From the NCBI RefSeq assembly GCF_003971195.1, contig NZ_CP034593.1:1116001-1180000 (forward strand): 64,000 bases of DNA, given 5' to 3'. Under the pieces are notes generated by a model that saw only the letters and a program-made list of their open reading frames with translations, was not told where the DNA came from and made no database searches. The position numbers and the translations under genes were made by a program. Below are positions 1 through 9,519 of this stretch, piece after piece (position 1 is the stretch's first letter; every line of letters starts with the position of its first letter). The DNA is from Flaviflexus ciconiae (GTDB lineage Bacteria > Actinomycetota > Actinomycetes > Actinomycetales > Actinomycetaceae).

Positions 1-1012
1 CGAGAGCCGCAAGAGCGAAGGAGAGTTCACGTAGTCCCTCGCGGGACACTGCGGAGACAATGTGGACCGGGTACTTCGTGCGCAGGTCCTCGGCAACAAA
101 CTCTGCCAGTTCCTTGGCTTCGGGCACGTCGGCCTTGTTGAGAACAATGAGGCGAGGGCGTTCCATGAGCGGCAGGTGGCCATGGGTGGGCGGGATCTGC
201 TGGGAGTAGATCTCAATCTCCCGCTCCAGTGTCATGAGATCAGACTCGGGATCGCGTCCCGGCTCCAGGGTGGCGCAGTCAAGCACGTGAACAATAACTG
301 CACAGCGTTCAATGTGGCGCAGGAACTCGAGACCGAGTCCCTTCCCTTCCGAGGCGCCGGGAATAAGGCCGGGGACATCGGCAATCGTGTACCGAACGTC
401 CCCAGCATCAACCACACCGAGGTTCGGAACCAAGGTGGTGAACGGGTAGTCGGCAATCTTGGGCCGTGCGGCGGACATGGAGGCGATGAGGGATGACTTG
501 CCGGCCGAGGGGAAGCCCACGAGAGCAACGTCGGCGACGGACTTGAGCTCGAGAACAACGTCGATCTGTTCACCCGTGTCACCGAGCAGGGCAAAGCCGG
601 GGGCCTTGCGCTTCGGGGATGCGAGGGCTGCGTTGCCGAGACCGCCCTGGCCGCCCTTGGCAAGCATGTACTGCGCGCCGGGGCCTACGAGGTCAGCAAG
701 GATATCGCCATTCATGGACTTGACCACGGTGCCGCTGGGTACACCGAGGATCAGGTCCTCACCGGACTTGCCGATCCTGAGGTCGCCTTCGCCCGGCTTG
801 CCGGAGGTGGCTGCCTGGTGTGGGGAACGGTGATAGCTAAGTAGCGTGGTTACCTGCGGATCGACCTCAAGGATGATGTCGCCACCATTGCCGCCGTTGG
901 CCCCGTCGGGGCCTCCGAGGGGCTTGAACTTTTCCCGGCGCACGGACACGCAGCCGTTACCGCCGTTGCCCGCCTTAGCGTGCAAAACGACCCTGTCAAC
1001 GAAACTAGCCAC
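1..1012 (-). CDS. obg: GTPase Obg/CgtA (3' end cut by window edge)
   Basis: Ribosome-associated GTPase involved in 50S subunit maturation and stress control. The visible 337 residues start at a GTG preceded by GGAGGT (about 1016-1021) and read [18 protein letters not shown], the glycine-rich Obg fold typical of the family N terminus. This is followed by the G domain with the P-loop [10 protein letters not shown], the switch region DVPGLI and the NKAD guanine-specificity motif. The C-terminal part lies outside the window. It follows rpmA on the same strand, the usual rplU-rpmA-obg order, but a strong hairpin separates it from rpmA. Identity is secure; the length of the actinobacterial C-terminal extension is unknown. 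Confidence 0.96.
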   Translation of the reverse strand, partial: MASFVDRVVLHAKAGNGGNGCVSVRREKFKPLGGPDGANGGNGGDIILEVDPQVTTLLSYHRSPHQAATSGKPGEGDLRIGKSGEDLILGVPSGTVVKSMNGDILADLVGPGAQYMLAKGGQGGLGNAALASPKRKAPGFALLGDTGEQIDVVLELKSVADVALVGFPSAGKSSLIASMSAARPKIADYPFTTLVPNLGVVDAGDVRYTIADVPGLIPGASEGKGLGLEFLRHIERCAVIVHVLDCATLEPGRDPESDLMTLEREIEIYSQQIPPTHGHLPLMERPRLIVLNKADVPEAKELAEFVAEDLRTKYPVHIVSAVSREGLRELSFALAAL

Positions 1013-1035
1013 CGTTACCTCCAAAGAATGGCAGA

Positions 1036-1064
1036 AGGGGTGGACGGCACTGCCGTCCACCCCT
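1036..1064 (-). terminator. Strong hairpin between rpmA and obg (attenuator or terminator)
   Basis: A perfect 14-base inverted repeat with a one-base centre lies in the 70-base gap between rpmA and obg, so a stem of about 12 bp with a 5-base loop can form. Reading on the minus strand it is followed by a T-rich but broken tract. It probably reduces readthrough from rplU-rpmA into obg. The obg ribosome-binding site starts only about 15 bases further on. Confidence 0.7.
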
Positions 1065-1082
1065 CACTGTTTAAAATTTTGT

Positions 1083-1340
1083 TCAGGCGGAAACCGGAAC
1101 GATGTCGACGATCTTGCGATCGCGACGGACACCGAATTCAACGGTGCCGGTTGCAAGGGCGAACAGCGTGTCGTCCTTGCCGCGCCCGACGTTGTTGCCG
1201 GGGTGGAACTTGGTGCCGCGCTGGCGAACGAGGATCTCGCCCGCGTTCACGAGCTGACCGCCGAAACGCTTAACGCCGAGGCGCTGTGCGTTCGAATCGC
1301 GACCGTTGCGCGTTGAGGATGCACCCTTCTTGGTTGCCAT
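1083..1340 (-). CDS. rpmA: 50S ribosomal protein L27
   Basis: Structural protein of the large subunit whose N-terminal tail reaches the peptidyl-transferase centre. The 85-residue product starts [16 protein letters not shown] and contains the family signature GRRG-like stretch [11 protein letters not shown] and the FHPGNNV motif. The length is normal for the family. It has no N-terminal extension of the kind cleaved in Firmicutes. It lies 19 bases after rplU and before obg, the conserved order. Confidence 0.97.
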   Translation of the reverse strand: MATKKGASSTRNGRDSNAQRLGVKRFGGQLVNAGEILVRQRGTKFHPGNNVGRGKDDTLFALATGTVEFGVRRDRKIVDIVPVSA

Positions 1341-1359
1341 AGTTCAGGTCCTTCCTTAC

Positions 1360-1665
1360 TCAGGCGATCGAGGTGATCTTGACGCGGGTCAGCTGCTGGC
1401 GGTGACCCTGACGCTTGCGGTACCCCGTCTTGTTCTTGTACTTGATGATGTCGATCTTCGGGCCCTTTTCGGCCCGGACGATTTCTCCGGTCACCGTTGC
1501 GGAAATCCCGTCCGCAGACGTGGTGACCTTATCGCCATCGACAAGCAGGATCGGCTCGAGCTCGACCTTGTCACCGGCCTCGCCCTCGATCTTATTCATG
1601 ACGACAATGGAGCCGACGGACACCTTCTCCTGGCGGCCGCCAGCCTTGACAATCGCGTAAGCCAC
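1360..1665 (-). CDS. rplU: 50S ribosomal protein L21
   Basis: Large-subunit ribosomal protein binding 23S rRNA. The 101-residue product begins at GTG with [17 protein letters not shown] and ends with the family signature [21 protein letters not shown]. The length is normal. It is the first gene of the rplU-rpmA-obg unit; a plausible sigma-70-type promoter lies about 70-100 bases upstream. The start-proximal Shine-Dalgarno is weak. Confidence 0.97.
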   Translation of the reverse strand: MAYAIVKAGGRQEKVSVGSIVVMNKIEGEAGDKVELEPILLVDGDKVTTSADGISATVTGEIVRAEKGPKIDIIKYKNKTGYRKRQGHRQQLTRVKITSIA

Positions 1666-1736
1666 GTTGTTTGCTCATCTCTGGTTGACGTATGCGGACA
1701 TTAAAGTCTTGTGCCCCGGTTGGGCACCGACGTCCC

Positions 1737-1766
1737 ATACTACTTGAAACAGTTTCTGTCAGCCAA
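1737..1766 (-). promoter_or_regulatory. Probable rplU promoter
   Basis: On the minus strand a TTGGCT box (1761-1766) is separated by 18 bases from TAGTAT (1737-1742), close to the vegetative consensus, about 70 bases upstream of the rplU start. Assigned by eye only. Confidence 0.45.
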
Positions 1767-1811
1767 GCCCTGAACCGCGATAAACGGCGGATTCGGCTGT
1801 GTTTTTCAGCA

Positions 1812-4664
1812 CTACTTGGTCGGGAAGGTCATGATCCCCGGTGCGGAGCTGGACTTCGGGATGATCGTGCCCGACGAAGCGGAGCGCCGCGACTTACGGT
1901 TCTCATCCTCGACCTTCTCCTCCACCGGCTTCCCAGCAGGCTTCGGGGCAGGCTTCTTAGGAGCAGTCTTAGCAGCCGTTTCCTTCGGCTTCTCAGCCAC
2001 GATAATCGCCCCGCCACCCGAAGTGGTCACGATCGTTCCCGACGAGGCAACCCGGCGAGCCTTACGCTCAGCGGGAGGCGTAGCAGCGGCAGGCTCGGAG
2101 TAGGCCGTCCTGGACTGAGCTGACCTTGAAGCAGTCTTCTCTGCAGAGTCAGCCGAACTGGCAGAATGGCCGGAGGAATCCGTGCCCGAGCCGCCCGGCT
2201 GGACCTTACCGGAGACGCCGACCTTGCCGGAGACACGGCCGCGCGAACCTGACCTGTCGTCACGTCCAGCGGACTTGTCAGAGTCAGCGGTTCCCTGCGA
2301 ATCCGACCCCTTCGAGCTGGCGTTCCTCGAATCCGCGTTCTTCGAACCTACGTTCTGTGAATCCGAGCCCTTGGAACCGTTGTTCTTGGAGCTTGCGCCG
2401 AATGCGAGCTTCGAAAGGTCCTCGGTGAGGTCCGGGATAGAAGAAGAGCTGGCGGAATCGGTTCCGTTGGTGGAGGCGTTCCGGGCGGATTCGGAGCGGC
2501 GTGCGGGCGAGCGCCTGCCGCGGGGCTTGGCGTCTTCCTTCTTGTCCTCGTCCTCCTGGTGGCTCTGCGCAGCTGCTGCTGCGATAGAAGCAAGGGCGGA
2601 CTTGACCTCTTCGCGCTTGGCGGTCTCTTCCTTATCGACCACCGGCGGGGTCGGTGCGGGCTTCGACTGCTGCTGCTTTTGCGGTGCGGGGGCCTGCTTG
2701 GGCTGGTCGCCCTTTTCCACCGGCTGGGTGTGGATGTGGTATCCGCGTCCCTCGCAGTGCTCACAGGTCGTGGAGAAGGCCTCCACGAGTCCCTGTCCGA
2801 CGCGCTTGCGCGTCATCTGGACCAGGCCAAGGGAGGTTACTTCGGCTACCTGGTGGCGGGTACGGTCCCTGCCCAGGCATTCGATGAGACGGCGGAGCAC
2901 GAGATCCCGGTTGGATTCGAGAACCATGTCGATGAAGTCGATGACGATAATGCCGCCGATGTCGCGCAGGCGGAGCTGGCGAACAATTTCTTCGGCCGCT
3001 TCCAGGTTGTTCTTCGTGACGGTCTCTTCGAGTGTGCCACCGGAACCGGTGAACCGACCCGTGTTGACGTCAACAACGGTCATAGCTTCCGTGCGGTCAA
3101 TGACAAGCGAGCCACCGGAGGGCAGGTAGACCTTGCGGTCCATTGCCTTGGCCAGCTGCTCATCGACCCGGGCGTCCGTGAAGACGTCCTTGTTGGCGAC
3201 CCACTTGTGGACCCGCTCGTCGAGTTCCGGGGACAGCTCGTGTACGTACTCCTTAATGGTGGAGTACGTGTTGTTGCCCTGCACGTGGAGGGACTCGAAG
3301 TCTTCGTTGAAGACGTCGCGGACAACGCGAACAGCGAGCTCCGGCTCTCCCTTGAGGAGCACGGGTGCCGACTTGGCGGACTTCGACTTCTGCTGGATAT
3401 CGGCCCACTTCTGGGTAAGGCGCTCGACGTCCTTGCGGAGCTGATCTTCCGAGGCTCCTTCGGCCGCCGTACGGACTATCACTCCGTGCTCGGCGGGAAC
3501 GATTTCCTTCAGGAGCTTCTTGAGCCTCTGACGTTCCCGCTCGGGGAGCTTGCGGGAAATCCCCGTCATGGCTCCGGAGGGAACGAGAACAAGATGGCGA
3601 CCAGCGAGAGTGATCTGGGCCGTGAGGCGCGCACCCTTGTGTCCGATCGGATCCTTGGTCACCTGAACAAGAACGGTCTCGCCCGAGGAGAGGGCGGACT
3701 CGATGCGCCTTGGCTTACCCTCGAGGCCTGCGGCCTCCCAGTTAACCTCGCCGGCGTAAAGAACGGCGTTGCGGCCCTTGCCGATGTCGACGAACGCGGC
3801 CTCCATCGAGGGCAGCACGTTCTGCACCCGGCCAAGGTAGACGTTGCCGACCATGGATACCTGGGTGTGGCGAGCCACGTAGTGCTCGACAAGAATGTCG
3901 TCCTCGAGGACAGCGATCTGATTGAGGCCGTCCTGCTCGCGTACGAGCATCTTGCGGCTAACCGATTCGCGGCGTGCCAGGAACTCGGACTCGGTGATCG
4001 AGTGCCTGCGGCGGCCAGCCTCGCGGCCGTCCCTGCGGCGCTGCCTCTTGGCTTCGAGGCGCGTGGAGCCCTTGAGTGCCGTCACCTCATCGGATGAGGT
4101 GGACCGGCGGCGCCTGCGGCGCCGGGTCGTCCCGACCGTGTCATCGGAGTCCTGCGAGTCGTTTCCAGAGTCGTTGGAATCGTCCGAATCATCGGAGTCG
4201 CTATCCTGGTCCCTGCTCCTGCGCTGAGACCTGCTGCGGGTGCGGGTACGAGTCTTGGGCTCGTCGTTCTTCTCATCAGAGTCAGAATCGGAGCTAGCGG
4301 TAGACGAGTCGTCGGACTGATCAGAGTCGGACTGGTCATCCTTGTTGTCGTTGTCCCGGCGGTTGCGCTGATTCTTCCGATACCGGTCGCCGTCCTGGTC
4401 CTTGTGATCTTTGTTGTCCTTGCCGCCCATGTTCTTGTCGCGGCTGTCCTGCTGATCCTGCTCCGATGAGTCGGTGGAGCGGCCGCGGCCGCGGGAGCCG
4501 CGCCTGCGGGGCTTGCGCTCCTCATCGTCATCGTCACCTGTTTGCGGCTCGGGTGCCGGGCGACGGATTACTGTTGTCGGGTCGGGCTCCTGGAAGAGGA
4601 GGTAGGTTGCCGGCAGTGCCGGCTTCGAAGCGTTCGCGCTATTATCGGCCTGTTCTTCGGCCAT
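1812..4664 (-). CDS. rne: Ribonuclease E/G family endoribonuclease
   Basis: Endoribonuclease for rRNA processing and mRNA decay. The 950-residue product has an N-terminal low-complexity arm rich in Arg, Asp and Ser (to about 230), then the S1 domain (VGNVYLGRVQNVLPSMEAAFVDIG), the DNase I-like catalytic domain with the metal-binding aspartates in VDVNTG and IDFIDM, and the CEHCEGRGYH zinc-link motif. A disordered C-terminal arm contains Ser/Asn/Asp-rich repeats (plus-strand positions about 2270-2420). The start at 4664 was chosen over an earlier in-frame ATG because AGGAG lies five bases upstream. It precedes rplU, as in many actinobacteria. The two charged arms flanking a central core match actinobacterial RNase E/G rather than the E. 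coli layout. Confidence 0.95.
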   Translation of the reverse strand: MAEEQADNSANASKPALPATYLLFQEPDPTTVIRRPAPEPQTGDDDDEERKPRRRGSRGRGRSTDSSEQDQQDSRDKNMGGKDNKDHKDQDGDRYRKNQRNRRDNDNKDDQSDSDQSDDSSTASSDSDSDEKNDEPKTRTRTRSRSQRRSRDQDSDSDDSDDSNDSGNDSQDSDDTVGTTRRRRRRRSTSSDEVTALKGSTRLEAKRQRRRDGREAGRRRHSITESEFLARRESVSRKMLVREQDGLNQIAVLEDDILVEHYVARHTQVSMVGNVYLGRVQNVLPSMEAAFVDIGKGRNAVLYAGEVNWEAAGLEGKPRRIESALSSGETVLVQVTKDPIGHKGARLTAQITLAGRHLVLVPSGAMTGISRKLPERERQRLKKLLKEIVPAEHGVIVRTAAEGASEDQLRKDVERLTQKWADIQQKSKSAKSAPVLLKGEPELAVRVVRDVFNEDFESLHVQGNNTYSTIKEYVHELSPELDERVHKWVANKDVFTDARVDEQLAKAMDRKVYLPSGGSLVIDRTEAMTVVDVNTGRFTGSGGTLEETVTKNNLEAAEEIVRQLRLRDIGGIIVIDFIDMVLESNRDLVLRRLIECLGRDRTRHQVAEVTSLGLVQMTRKRVGQGLVEAFSTTCEHCEGRGYHIHTQPVEKGDQPKQAPAPQKQQQSKPAPTPPVVDKEETAKREEVKSALASIAAAAAQSHQEDEDKKEDAKPRGRRSPARRSESARNASTNGTDSASSSSIPDLTEDLSKLAFGASSKNNGSKGSDSQNVGSKNADSRNASSKGSDSQGTADSDKSAGRDDRSGSRGRVSGKVGVSGKVQPGGSGTDSSGHSASSADSAEKTASRSAQSRTAYSEPAAATPPAERKARRVASSGTIVTTSGGGAIIVAEKPKETAAKTAPKKPAPKPAGKPVEEKVEDENRKSRRSASSGTIIPKSSSAPGIMTFPTK

Positions 4665-5116
4665 GAGGACTCCTGTCCGGAAAGCCGGCACGGACAGCTT
4701 CCCATGTGAATCGCCGGTGTCGGCGGAAGTCTCTTCAAACATCGTGTCCAGGCAGCACACCGGGAGGCGGCGCTCATATCCACAATGTCGGCTCCGCGGT
4801 CCGTGCCCGCTGAGCCCTGTGCAATTCTCTCATACTTTCCGGTATTCACTCCCTGGGGGTCCAGAAAGAATGGTCAAACTCAACACGCCGTGAGCAAAAG
4901 ATGATCCTTGTCATCGGCGTGGTGCGGAATTTCTCCAAACATACGCGGCGTGGGACCGAGCAAACCAAGTAACTAGCCAACTTGGTATAAATCACTACTT
5001 TTCCGGCATTAAAGGTTTTATGACAGAGTGTCTAGAAACGGGACCTTTGTCCCAGGCTCATGTTAGCCGACGGCATAAATTTGGACCATATATCTCTATA
5101 CCAGGAAGGGGATGTG
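4665..5116. other. Gene-free region between rne and cydA
   Basis: About 450 bases between two divergent genes. It should hold both promoters. The only clear structure is the inverted repeat at 4964-4986; the stretch 4980-5040 is AT-rich compared with the surroundings. No small gene with a convincing start was found. Confidence 0.6.
4964..4986. promoter_or_regulatory. Inverted repeat upstream of cydA
   Basis: ACCAAGT and ACTTGGT, perfect 7-base arms with a 9-base spacer, lie about 130 bases before the cydA start in the AT-rich promoter region. A dimeric repressor or activator could bind here. It does not match a Rex or FNR/Crp consensus that I know. Confidence 0.45.
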
Positions 5117-6595
5117 GTGGAAGCGCTTGACCTCGCACGGTGGCAGTTCGGCATCACTACCGTTTACCACTTTATCCTTGTCCCACTGACCATTGGCCTC
5201 GCTCCCCTTGTCGCGATCATGCAGACAAAATGGTTGCGTTCAGGCGAAGAAAAGTGGATGAAGTTAGCCGAGTTCTTCGGCAAGATCCTTATTATTAACT
5301 TTGCTCTTGGCGTTGCTACCGGCATTGTCCAGGAGTTCCAGTTCGGGATGAACTGGTCGGAGTACTCCCGTTTCGTGGGTGACATCTTCGGAGCACCGCT
5401 CGCCTTTGAGGCCCTCATGGCCTTCTTCTTGGAATCAACCTTCCTGGGACTGTGGGTGTTCGGTAAGGGCCGCATGAGTGCGAAGCTCAACACCCTGTGC
5501 ATCTGGATGGTCGCCATTGGCGTGAACATCTCGGCCTACTTCATTCTCTGCGCCAACTCCTTCATGCAGCACCCCGTGGGTGCTGTCTACAACGAGGAGA
5601 CCGGTCGTGCAGAGCTCGATGGTGTGGGCGGCTTCCTTGAAGTACTGACCAATAACACGGCCATTGCCGCTACCTCGCACACAATCACCGCTGCCTTCCT
5701 GGTTGCCGGCACTCTCGTTGCCGGCATCGGCACCTGGTGGATGGTGCGTTCGACGAAGAAGAACATCGCGGGTCAGCCCGAGATGTGGCGCTCCGCCGCT
5801 CGCTTCGGTTTCGTCACGATCCTGATCTCGGCCGCGGGCGTTGGCCTGACCGGTCACTTCCAGGGCCAGCTCATGTACGAGCAGCAGCCGATGAAAATGG
5901 CATCCGCCGAGGCGCAGTGCCACAACGAGGAAGGCGCGCCCCTGTCGATCCTCGCGATCGGTGACTTCACGAACGACTGTGAGAACGTCACCCGCATCAT
6001 CGACGTGCCGTGGGTGACCTCGTTCATGGCAACCAACCACTTTACGGGCCCCGAGTCCGAGGTTGCCGGCGTTGAGGACGTTCAGGCCTTCTACCAGGAG
6101 AAGTACGCCGACCAGTTCGGTGAGGACTACGACTACCGTCCGAACCTGGTTGTCACCTACTACTCGTTCCGCGCCATGATCGGCCCGATCATCTTCCCTG
6201 TCATCCTGGCCCTTGCCGGGCTCTGGTTCACGCGTAAGGAAAAGATCTGGGACTCGAGCGGTTGGGCCAAGTACGCGCTCTTCGCCATCCCCATGCCGTT
6301 CATCGCATCCTCCTTCGGTTGGATCTTCACGGAGATGGGACGCCAGCCCTGGGTTGTTGCCCCGAACCCGACCGGCGTGGAAGATGTCCTGCTGCTCACT
6401 GACTATGGTGTCTCGCAAACAACGAGCCCAGCCATGGTCCTCACCACCCTCATTGGTTTCACGGTGCTGTACGCCATCCTCGGCGTGGTCTGGTTCCTGC
6501 TGGTACGGCGATACACGCTGGAGGGCATCGACCTGACAACGGAGAAGGCTCCTGCACCGGACGATGAAAACCAGCCCCTGAGCTTCGTTTACTAG
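5117..6595 (+). CDS. cydA: Cytochrome bd ubiquinol/menaquinol oxidase subunit I
   Basis: Quinol-oxidising, oxygen-reducing subunit of the high-affinity bd oxidase, in the cytoplasmic membrane. The product (about 492 residues) begins (V)EALDLARWQFGITTVYHF, which carries the haem ligand His of the N-terminal helix. It also shows the conserved GRQPW motif (EMGRQPWVVAPN), the FMATNHFTG stretch and about nine membrane segments. I chose the GTG at 5117 because family members start at this point and a GGAAGGGG purine tract lies just upstream; an earlier in-frame ATG at 5060 would add an atypical leader. The Q-loop is of short type. cydB follows after 14 bases. Confidence 0.95.
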   Translation: MEALDLARWQFGITTVYHFILVPLTIGLAPLVAIMQTKWLRSGEEKWMKLAEFFGKILIINFALGVATGIVQEFQFGMNWSEYSRFVGDIFGAPLAFEALMAFFLESTFLGLWVFGKGRMSAKLNTLCIWMVAIGVNISAYFILCANSFMQHPVGAVYNEETGRAELDGVGGFLEVLTNNTAIAATSHTITAAFLVAGTLVAGIGTWWMVRSTKKNIAGQPEMWRSAARFGFVTILISAAGVGLTGHFQGQLMYEQQPMKMASAEAQCHNEEGAPLSILAIGDFTNDCENVTRIIDVPWVTSFMATNHFTGPESEVAGVEDVQAFYQEKYADQFGEDYDYRPNLVVTYYSFRAMIGPIIFPVILALAGLWFTRKEKIWDSSGWAKYALFAIPMPFIASSFGWIFTEMGRQPWVVAPNPTGVEDVLLLTDYGVSQTTSPAMVLTTLIGFTVLYAILGVVWFLLVRRYTLEGIDLTTEKAPAPDDENQPLSFVY

Positions 6596-6609
6596 GGAGA
6601 GATAGAACA

Positions 6610-7755
6610 ATGGATTTCCTGCCCTACCTGTGGTTCATCGTCATCGCCGTTCTCTGGATCGGTTACCTCACGCTCGAGGGCTTCGACTTCGGTGTCGGCA
6701 TGCTCTACACAACCGTGTCGAAGAACCCGAAGGAACGCCGGGTTGCTCTCAACACGATCGGCCCCCACTGGGACGGTAACGAGGTGTGGCTGCTCACCGC
6801 CGGTGGCGCCACCTTCGCGGCCTTCCCCGAGTGGTACGCCACCATGTTCTCCGGCATGTACCTCGCGCTGTTCCTCATCCTCGTCCTCCTCATCGTGCGC
6901 ATCTGCGCGATTGAGTGGCGGGGCAAAATCAACGACATCAACTGGCGCAAACGCTGGGACCTCGCCCACACCGTCTGTGCCTGGCTCGTATCGTTCCTGT
7001 GGGGCGTCGCGTTTGCCAACCTGGTCCAGGGCATGAAGATCGAGGTTCTCGAGATCACCAATCCCGCGACCCAGACCTACGAGATTGTCTCCCCCGAGGC
7101 ATTCGAGGCGGCCACCAACACGGCGGCCTACACGCACCACCTGACCGGCGGCTTCTTCTCCCTGCTCACGCCGTTCACGCTGCTTGGCGGCCTTGTCACC
7201 CTGTCCCTGTTCCTCACCCACGGCGCGGTGTTCATGGCGCTCAAGACCGCGGGTGACTTCCAGGTCCGGGTCGAGAAGCTCGCGGCACGCCTCTCCATCG
7301 GCTCGCTCCTCATCACGGCCGTCTGGGCCATCTGGGCGCAGCTCGCCTACGCGAGCGGTTTCTGGTCCTGGATCCCGCTGGCAATCGCAGCCGTCTGCCT
7401 GGTCCTCACGGCCCTGTGGGCACAGAAGGGCGATGAGCTCAAGGCATTTATCGCAAACTTCATCGCGATTGCCGCCGCCGTTGCGTTTATCTTCACCGCG
7501 ATGTTCCCAAACGTCATGAAGTCGTCGATCGACCCGGCATACTCGCTCACAATCGAGCAGGCCTCGGCCACCGGCCCGACGCAGATCATCATGTCGGTTG
7601 CTTCCCTCATCCTTGTTCCGATCATCATTGGTTACTCCATCTGGTCGTACAAGGTGTTCTCCAAGCGGATTCACGTCGACAACATCCCGGACGATCCGTC
7701 CGGCCTGTCCCGAGGTACGAAGAAACCGCTCGCTAACGAAGTCTCCGTTCAGTGA
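6610..7755 (+). CDS. cydB: Cytochrome bd oxidase subunit II
   Basis: Second membrane subunit of the bd oxidase, forming a heterodimer with CydA. The 381-residue product starts MDFLPYLWFIVIAVLWIGY and carries the family motif LEGFDFGVGML, the GPHWDGNEVWL motif near residue 55-65, and eight or nine hydrophobic segments. The length is normal for the family. A GGGAGAG ribosome-binding site precedes the ATG. A strong terminator follows, so cydAB forms its own transcript apart from cydDC. Confidence 0.96.
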   Translation: MDFLPYLWFIVIAVLWIGYLTLEGFDFGVGMLYTTVSKNPKERRVALNTIGPHWDGNEVWLLTAGGATFAAFPEWYATMFSGMYLALFLILVLLIVRICAIEWRGKINDINWRKRWDLAHTVCAWLVSFLWGVAFANLVQGMKIEVLEITNPATQTYEIVSPEAFEAATNTAAYTHHLTGGFFSLLTPFTLLGGLVTLSLFLTHGAVFMALKTAGDFQVRVEKLAARLSIGSLLITAVWAIWAQLAYASGFWSWIPLAIAAVCLVLTALWAQKGDELKAFIANFIAIAAAVAFIFTAMFPNVMKSSIDPAYSLTIEQASATGPTQIIMSVASLILVPIIIGYSIWSYKVFSKRIHVDNIPDDPSGLSRGTKKPLANEVSVQ

Positions 7756-7772
7756 ACGGAGAACGTAGACCC

Positions 7773-7806
7773 AATGGTGGGCGCGGCCTAGGTCGCGCCC
7801 ACCATT
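7773..7806 (+). terminator. Terminator after cydB
   Basis: Perfect 13-bp stem (7773-7785 with 7794-7806) and an 8-base loop, 17 bases after the cydB stop, followed by a short T-containing tract. A second small hairpin (7743-7761) overlaps the cydB stop codon. Confidence 0.85.
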
Positions 7807-7891
7807 CTTATCGCCGGACATAACCCGCACCCGCTCTCTGTCACCGCGGCCAATGGGGTCGCCCCCAGCTTTTATTACTAAGGTTGATTAC

Positions 7892-9519
7892 GTGAAGCCA
7901 CTGGATCCGAAACTCCTCAAGCATGCTCAGCCGGCCCGGCGCTACGTCCTTCTCGTGACGGTAACGGGCTTCCTCTCTGCAGCATTCATCATCGCCCAGT
8001 GCTTCCTCATCTCCTACGCCATCTCCCCCGTCATAGACGGCACCGCGGGGCTCAGCGACGCTATTCCATTCGTTGGTGCCCTCGCCCTCGTTGTCCTCGG
8101 CCGCCTGGTTGTTACCTGGCTTCAGGAGTCTTTCGGTCACCGCGCGGCGCTCGCCACAATCTCGACCCTGCGGAAGAAGGTTCTCGACCGTGCGGGCGAC
8201 CTCGGTCCCCGGTGGCTGGCCTCTCGCACGTCCTCGATCGTCACGTTCACGACCCGGGGTCTGGAGGACCTCGAGCCCTACTTCGTGAAGTACCTGCCCC
8301 AGCTACTGCTGTCGGCAACCGTCACCCCGCCTCCCTCATCGTTGTCCTTGCCCTGGACTGGCCCTCTGCTTTCCTCGTTGTCTTCTGCATCCCGATCATC
8401 CCGATCTTCATGATCCTTATTGGGAAAATGACGGAGTCGACGTCAAAGAAGAAGGTCGCCGCCATGGAGTCCCTGGGCGACCAGGTTCTCGACCTCATTG
8501 CGGGCCTTCCCACCCTCAAGGCCCTCGGCCGCGAGCAGGGTCCCGCCAAGCGGGTCGACACCCTCGGGAAGAGCTACACGAAGACCACGATGGAGGCGCT
8601 AAGGATTGCGTTCCTGTCGGGTTCCGTTCTCGAGTTCCTTGCCACCCTCTCGACCGCACTTGTTGCCGTCGAGGTGGGCTTCCGCATGGTCTACGGCTAC
8701 CTCGACCTCACCACCGGGCTGATCATCATCATGCTGACCCCCGAGATTTTCAAGCCCCTGCGGGAAGTCGGCACCCAGTTTCATGCCTCGACCGATGGCC
8801 TCGCCGCATCCGAAGAGGCCATCGCCATCATCGAGACCCCGGCACCGAAGCCGGGCACCGAGCCCGCACCGGACCTCACCACCACCTCGATCCTGTTTGA
8901 GGACCTATCGGTTGAGGCAGAGGGCCGCGGCATTATCGCCCCCGCCCACCTCACCGCGGAAGTAAAGCCCGGGCTGATTACAGCTATTGCCGGCCCCTCA
9001 GGTGCCGGCAAGTCCACGGCGGTCTCCGTGCTCCTTGGCATGCATACGCCCACGAAGGGTGCCGTCACCGCGGCCGGTGTGCCGGTGACGAATATGGATC
9101 CCGATACCTGGTGGTCCCAGATCTCCTGGGTTCCCCAGCGCCCCGTCATTGTTCCCGGCACGGTCGCCGAGAACGTCGGAGTGAAAGACGATGAGGCGGC
9201 TCGTCTTACCGGTCTGGATGAGATCCTCGAAGAACTTCCCGAGGGCTGGGATACCCACATCGGCCAGGGCGGTATCGGCCTGTCGCTCGGCCAACGCCAG
9301 CGCCTTGCGCTGACTCGTGCCCTCGCCGAGAGAAGGCCACTGCTGATTCTTGATGAGCCGACGGCTCACCTGGATGCTGCGTCCGAGAGGCAGATTATCG
9401 ACGCCGTGACGGCGGCCAAGGCCCAGGGACAAACCGTCCTTGTCATTGCCCACCGACAGACCCTGCTCGACATAGCTGACGAGACAATACAGGTGGTTGC
9501 CATGGAGGGAGTGAAATGA
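7892..9519 (+). pseudogene. cydD: Thiol/glutathione exporter CydD, ABC ATPase-permease (single-base frameshift)
   Basis: CydD pairs with CydC to export thiols needed for cytochrome bd assembly. The first part runs from GTG 7892 (VKPLDPKLLKHAQPARRY) through the membrane domain to QLLLSATVTP. After about 8329 the correct reading continues in another frame as ASLIVVLALDWPSAFLVVF, so one base is missing in CCCCGCCTCCC. The remainder is complete: Walker A GPSGAGKST, signature LSLGQRQRLALTRAL, Walker B LLILDEPTAHLD. The GTG was preferred to an upstream ATG (7853) because AGG lies 8 bases before it and the ATG has no such site. The otherwise intact domains make a sequencing or assembly error likely. 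It overlaps cydC by four bases. Confidence 0.85.

Noticed and set aside
2559..4097. 512-codon open frame opposite rne
   Set aside because: It is the complement of the RNase E/G gene, whose catalytic motifs are certain; GC-rich coding DNA often leaves the opposite strand open.
5435..6610. 391-codon frame opposite cydA, and the similar 412-codon frame opposite cydB
   Set aside because: Both mirror well-supported membrane subunit genes and contain no recognisable domain.
8320..8340. Programmed ribosomal frameshift in cydD
   Set aside because: No slippery heptamer or downstream pseudoknot is visible, and three other genes show the same kind of one-base loss.
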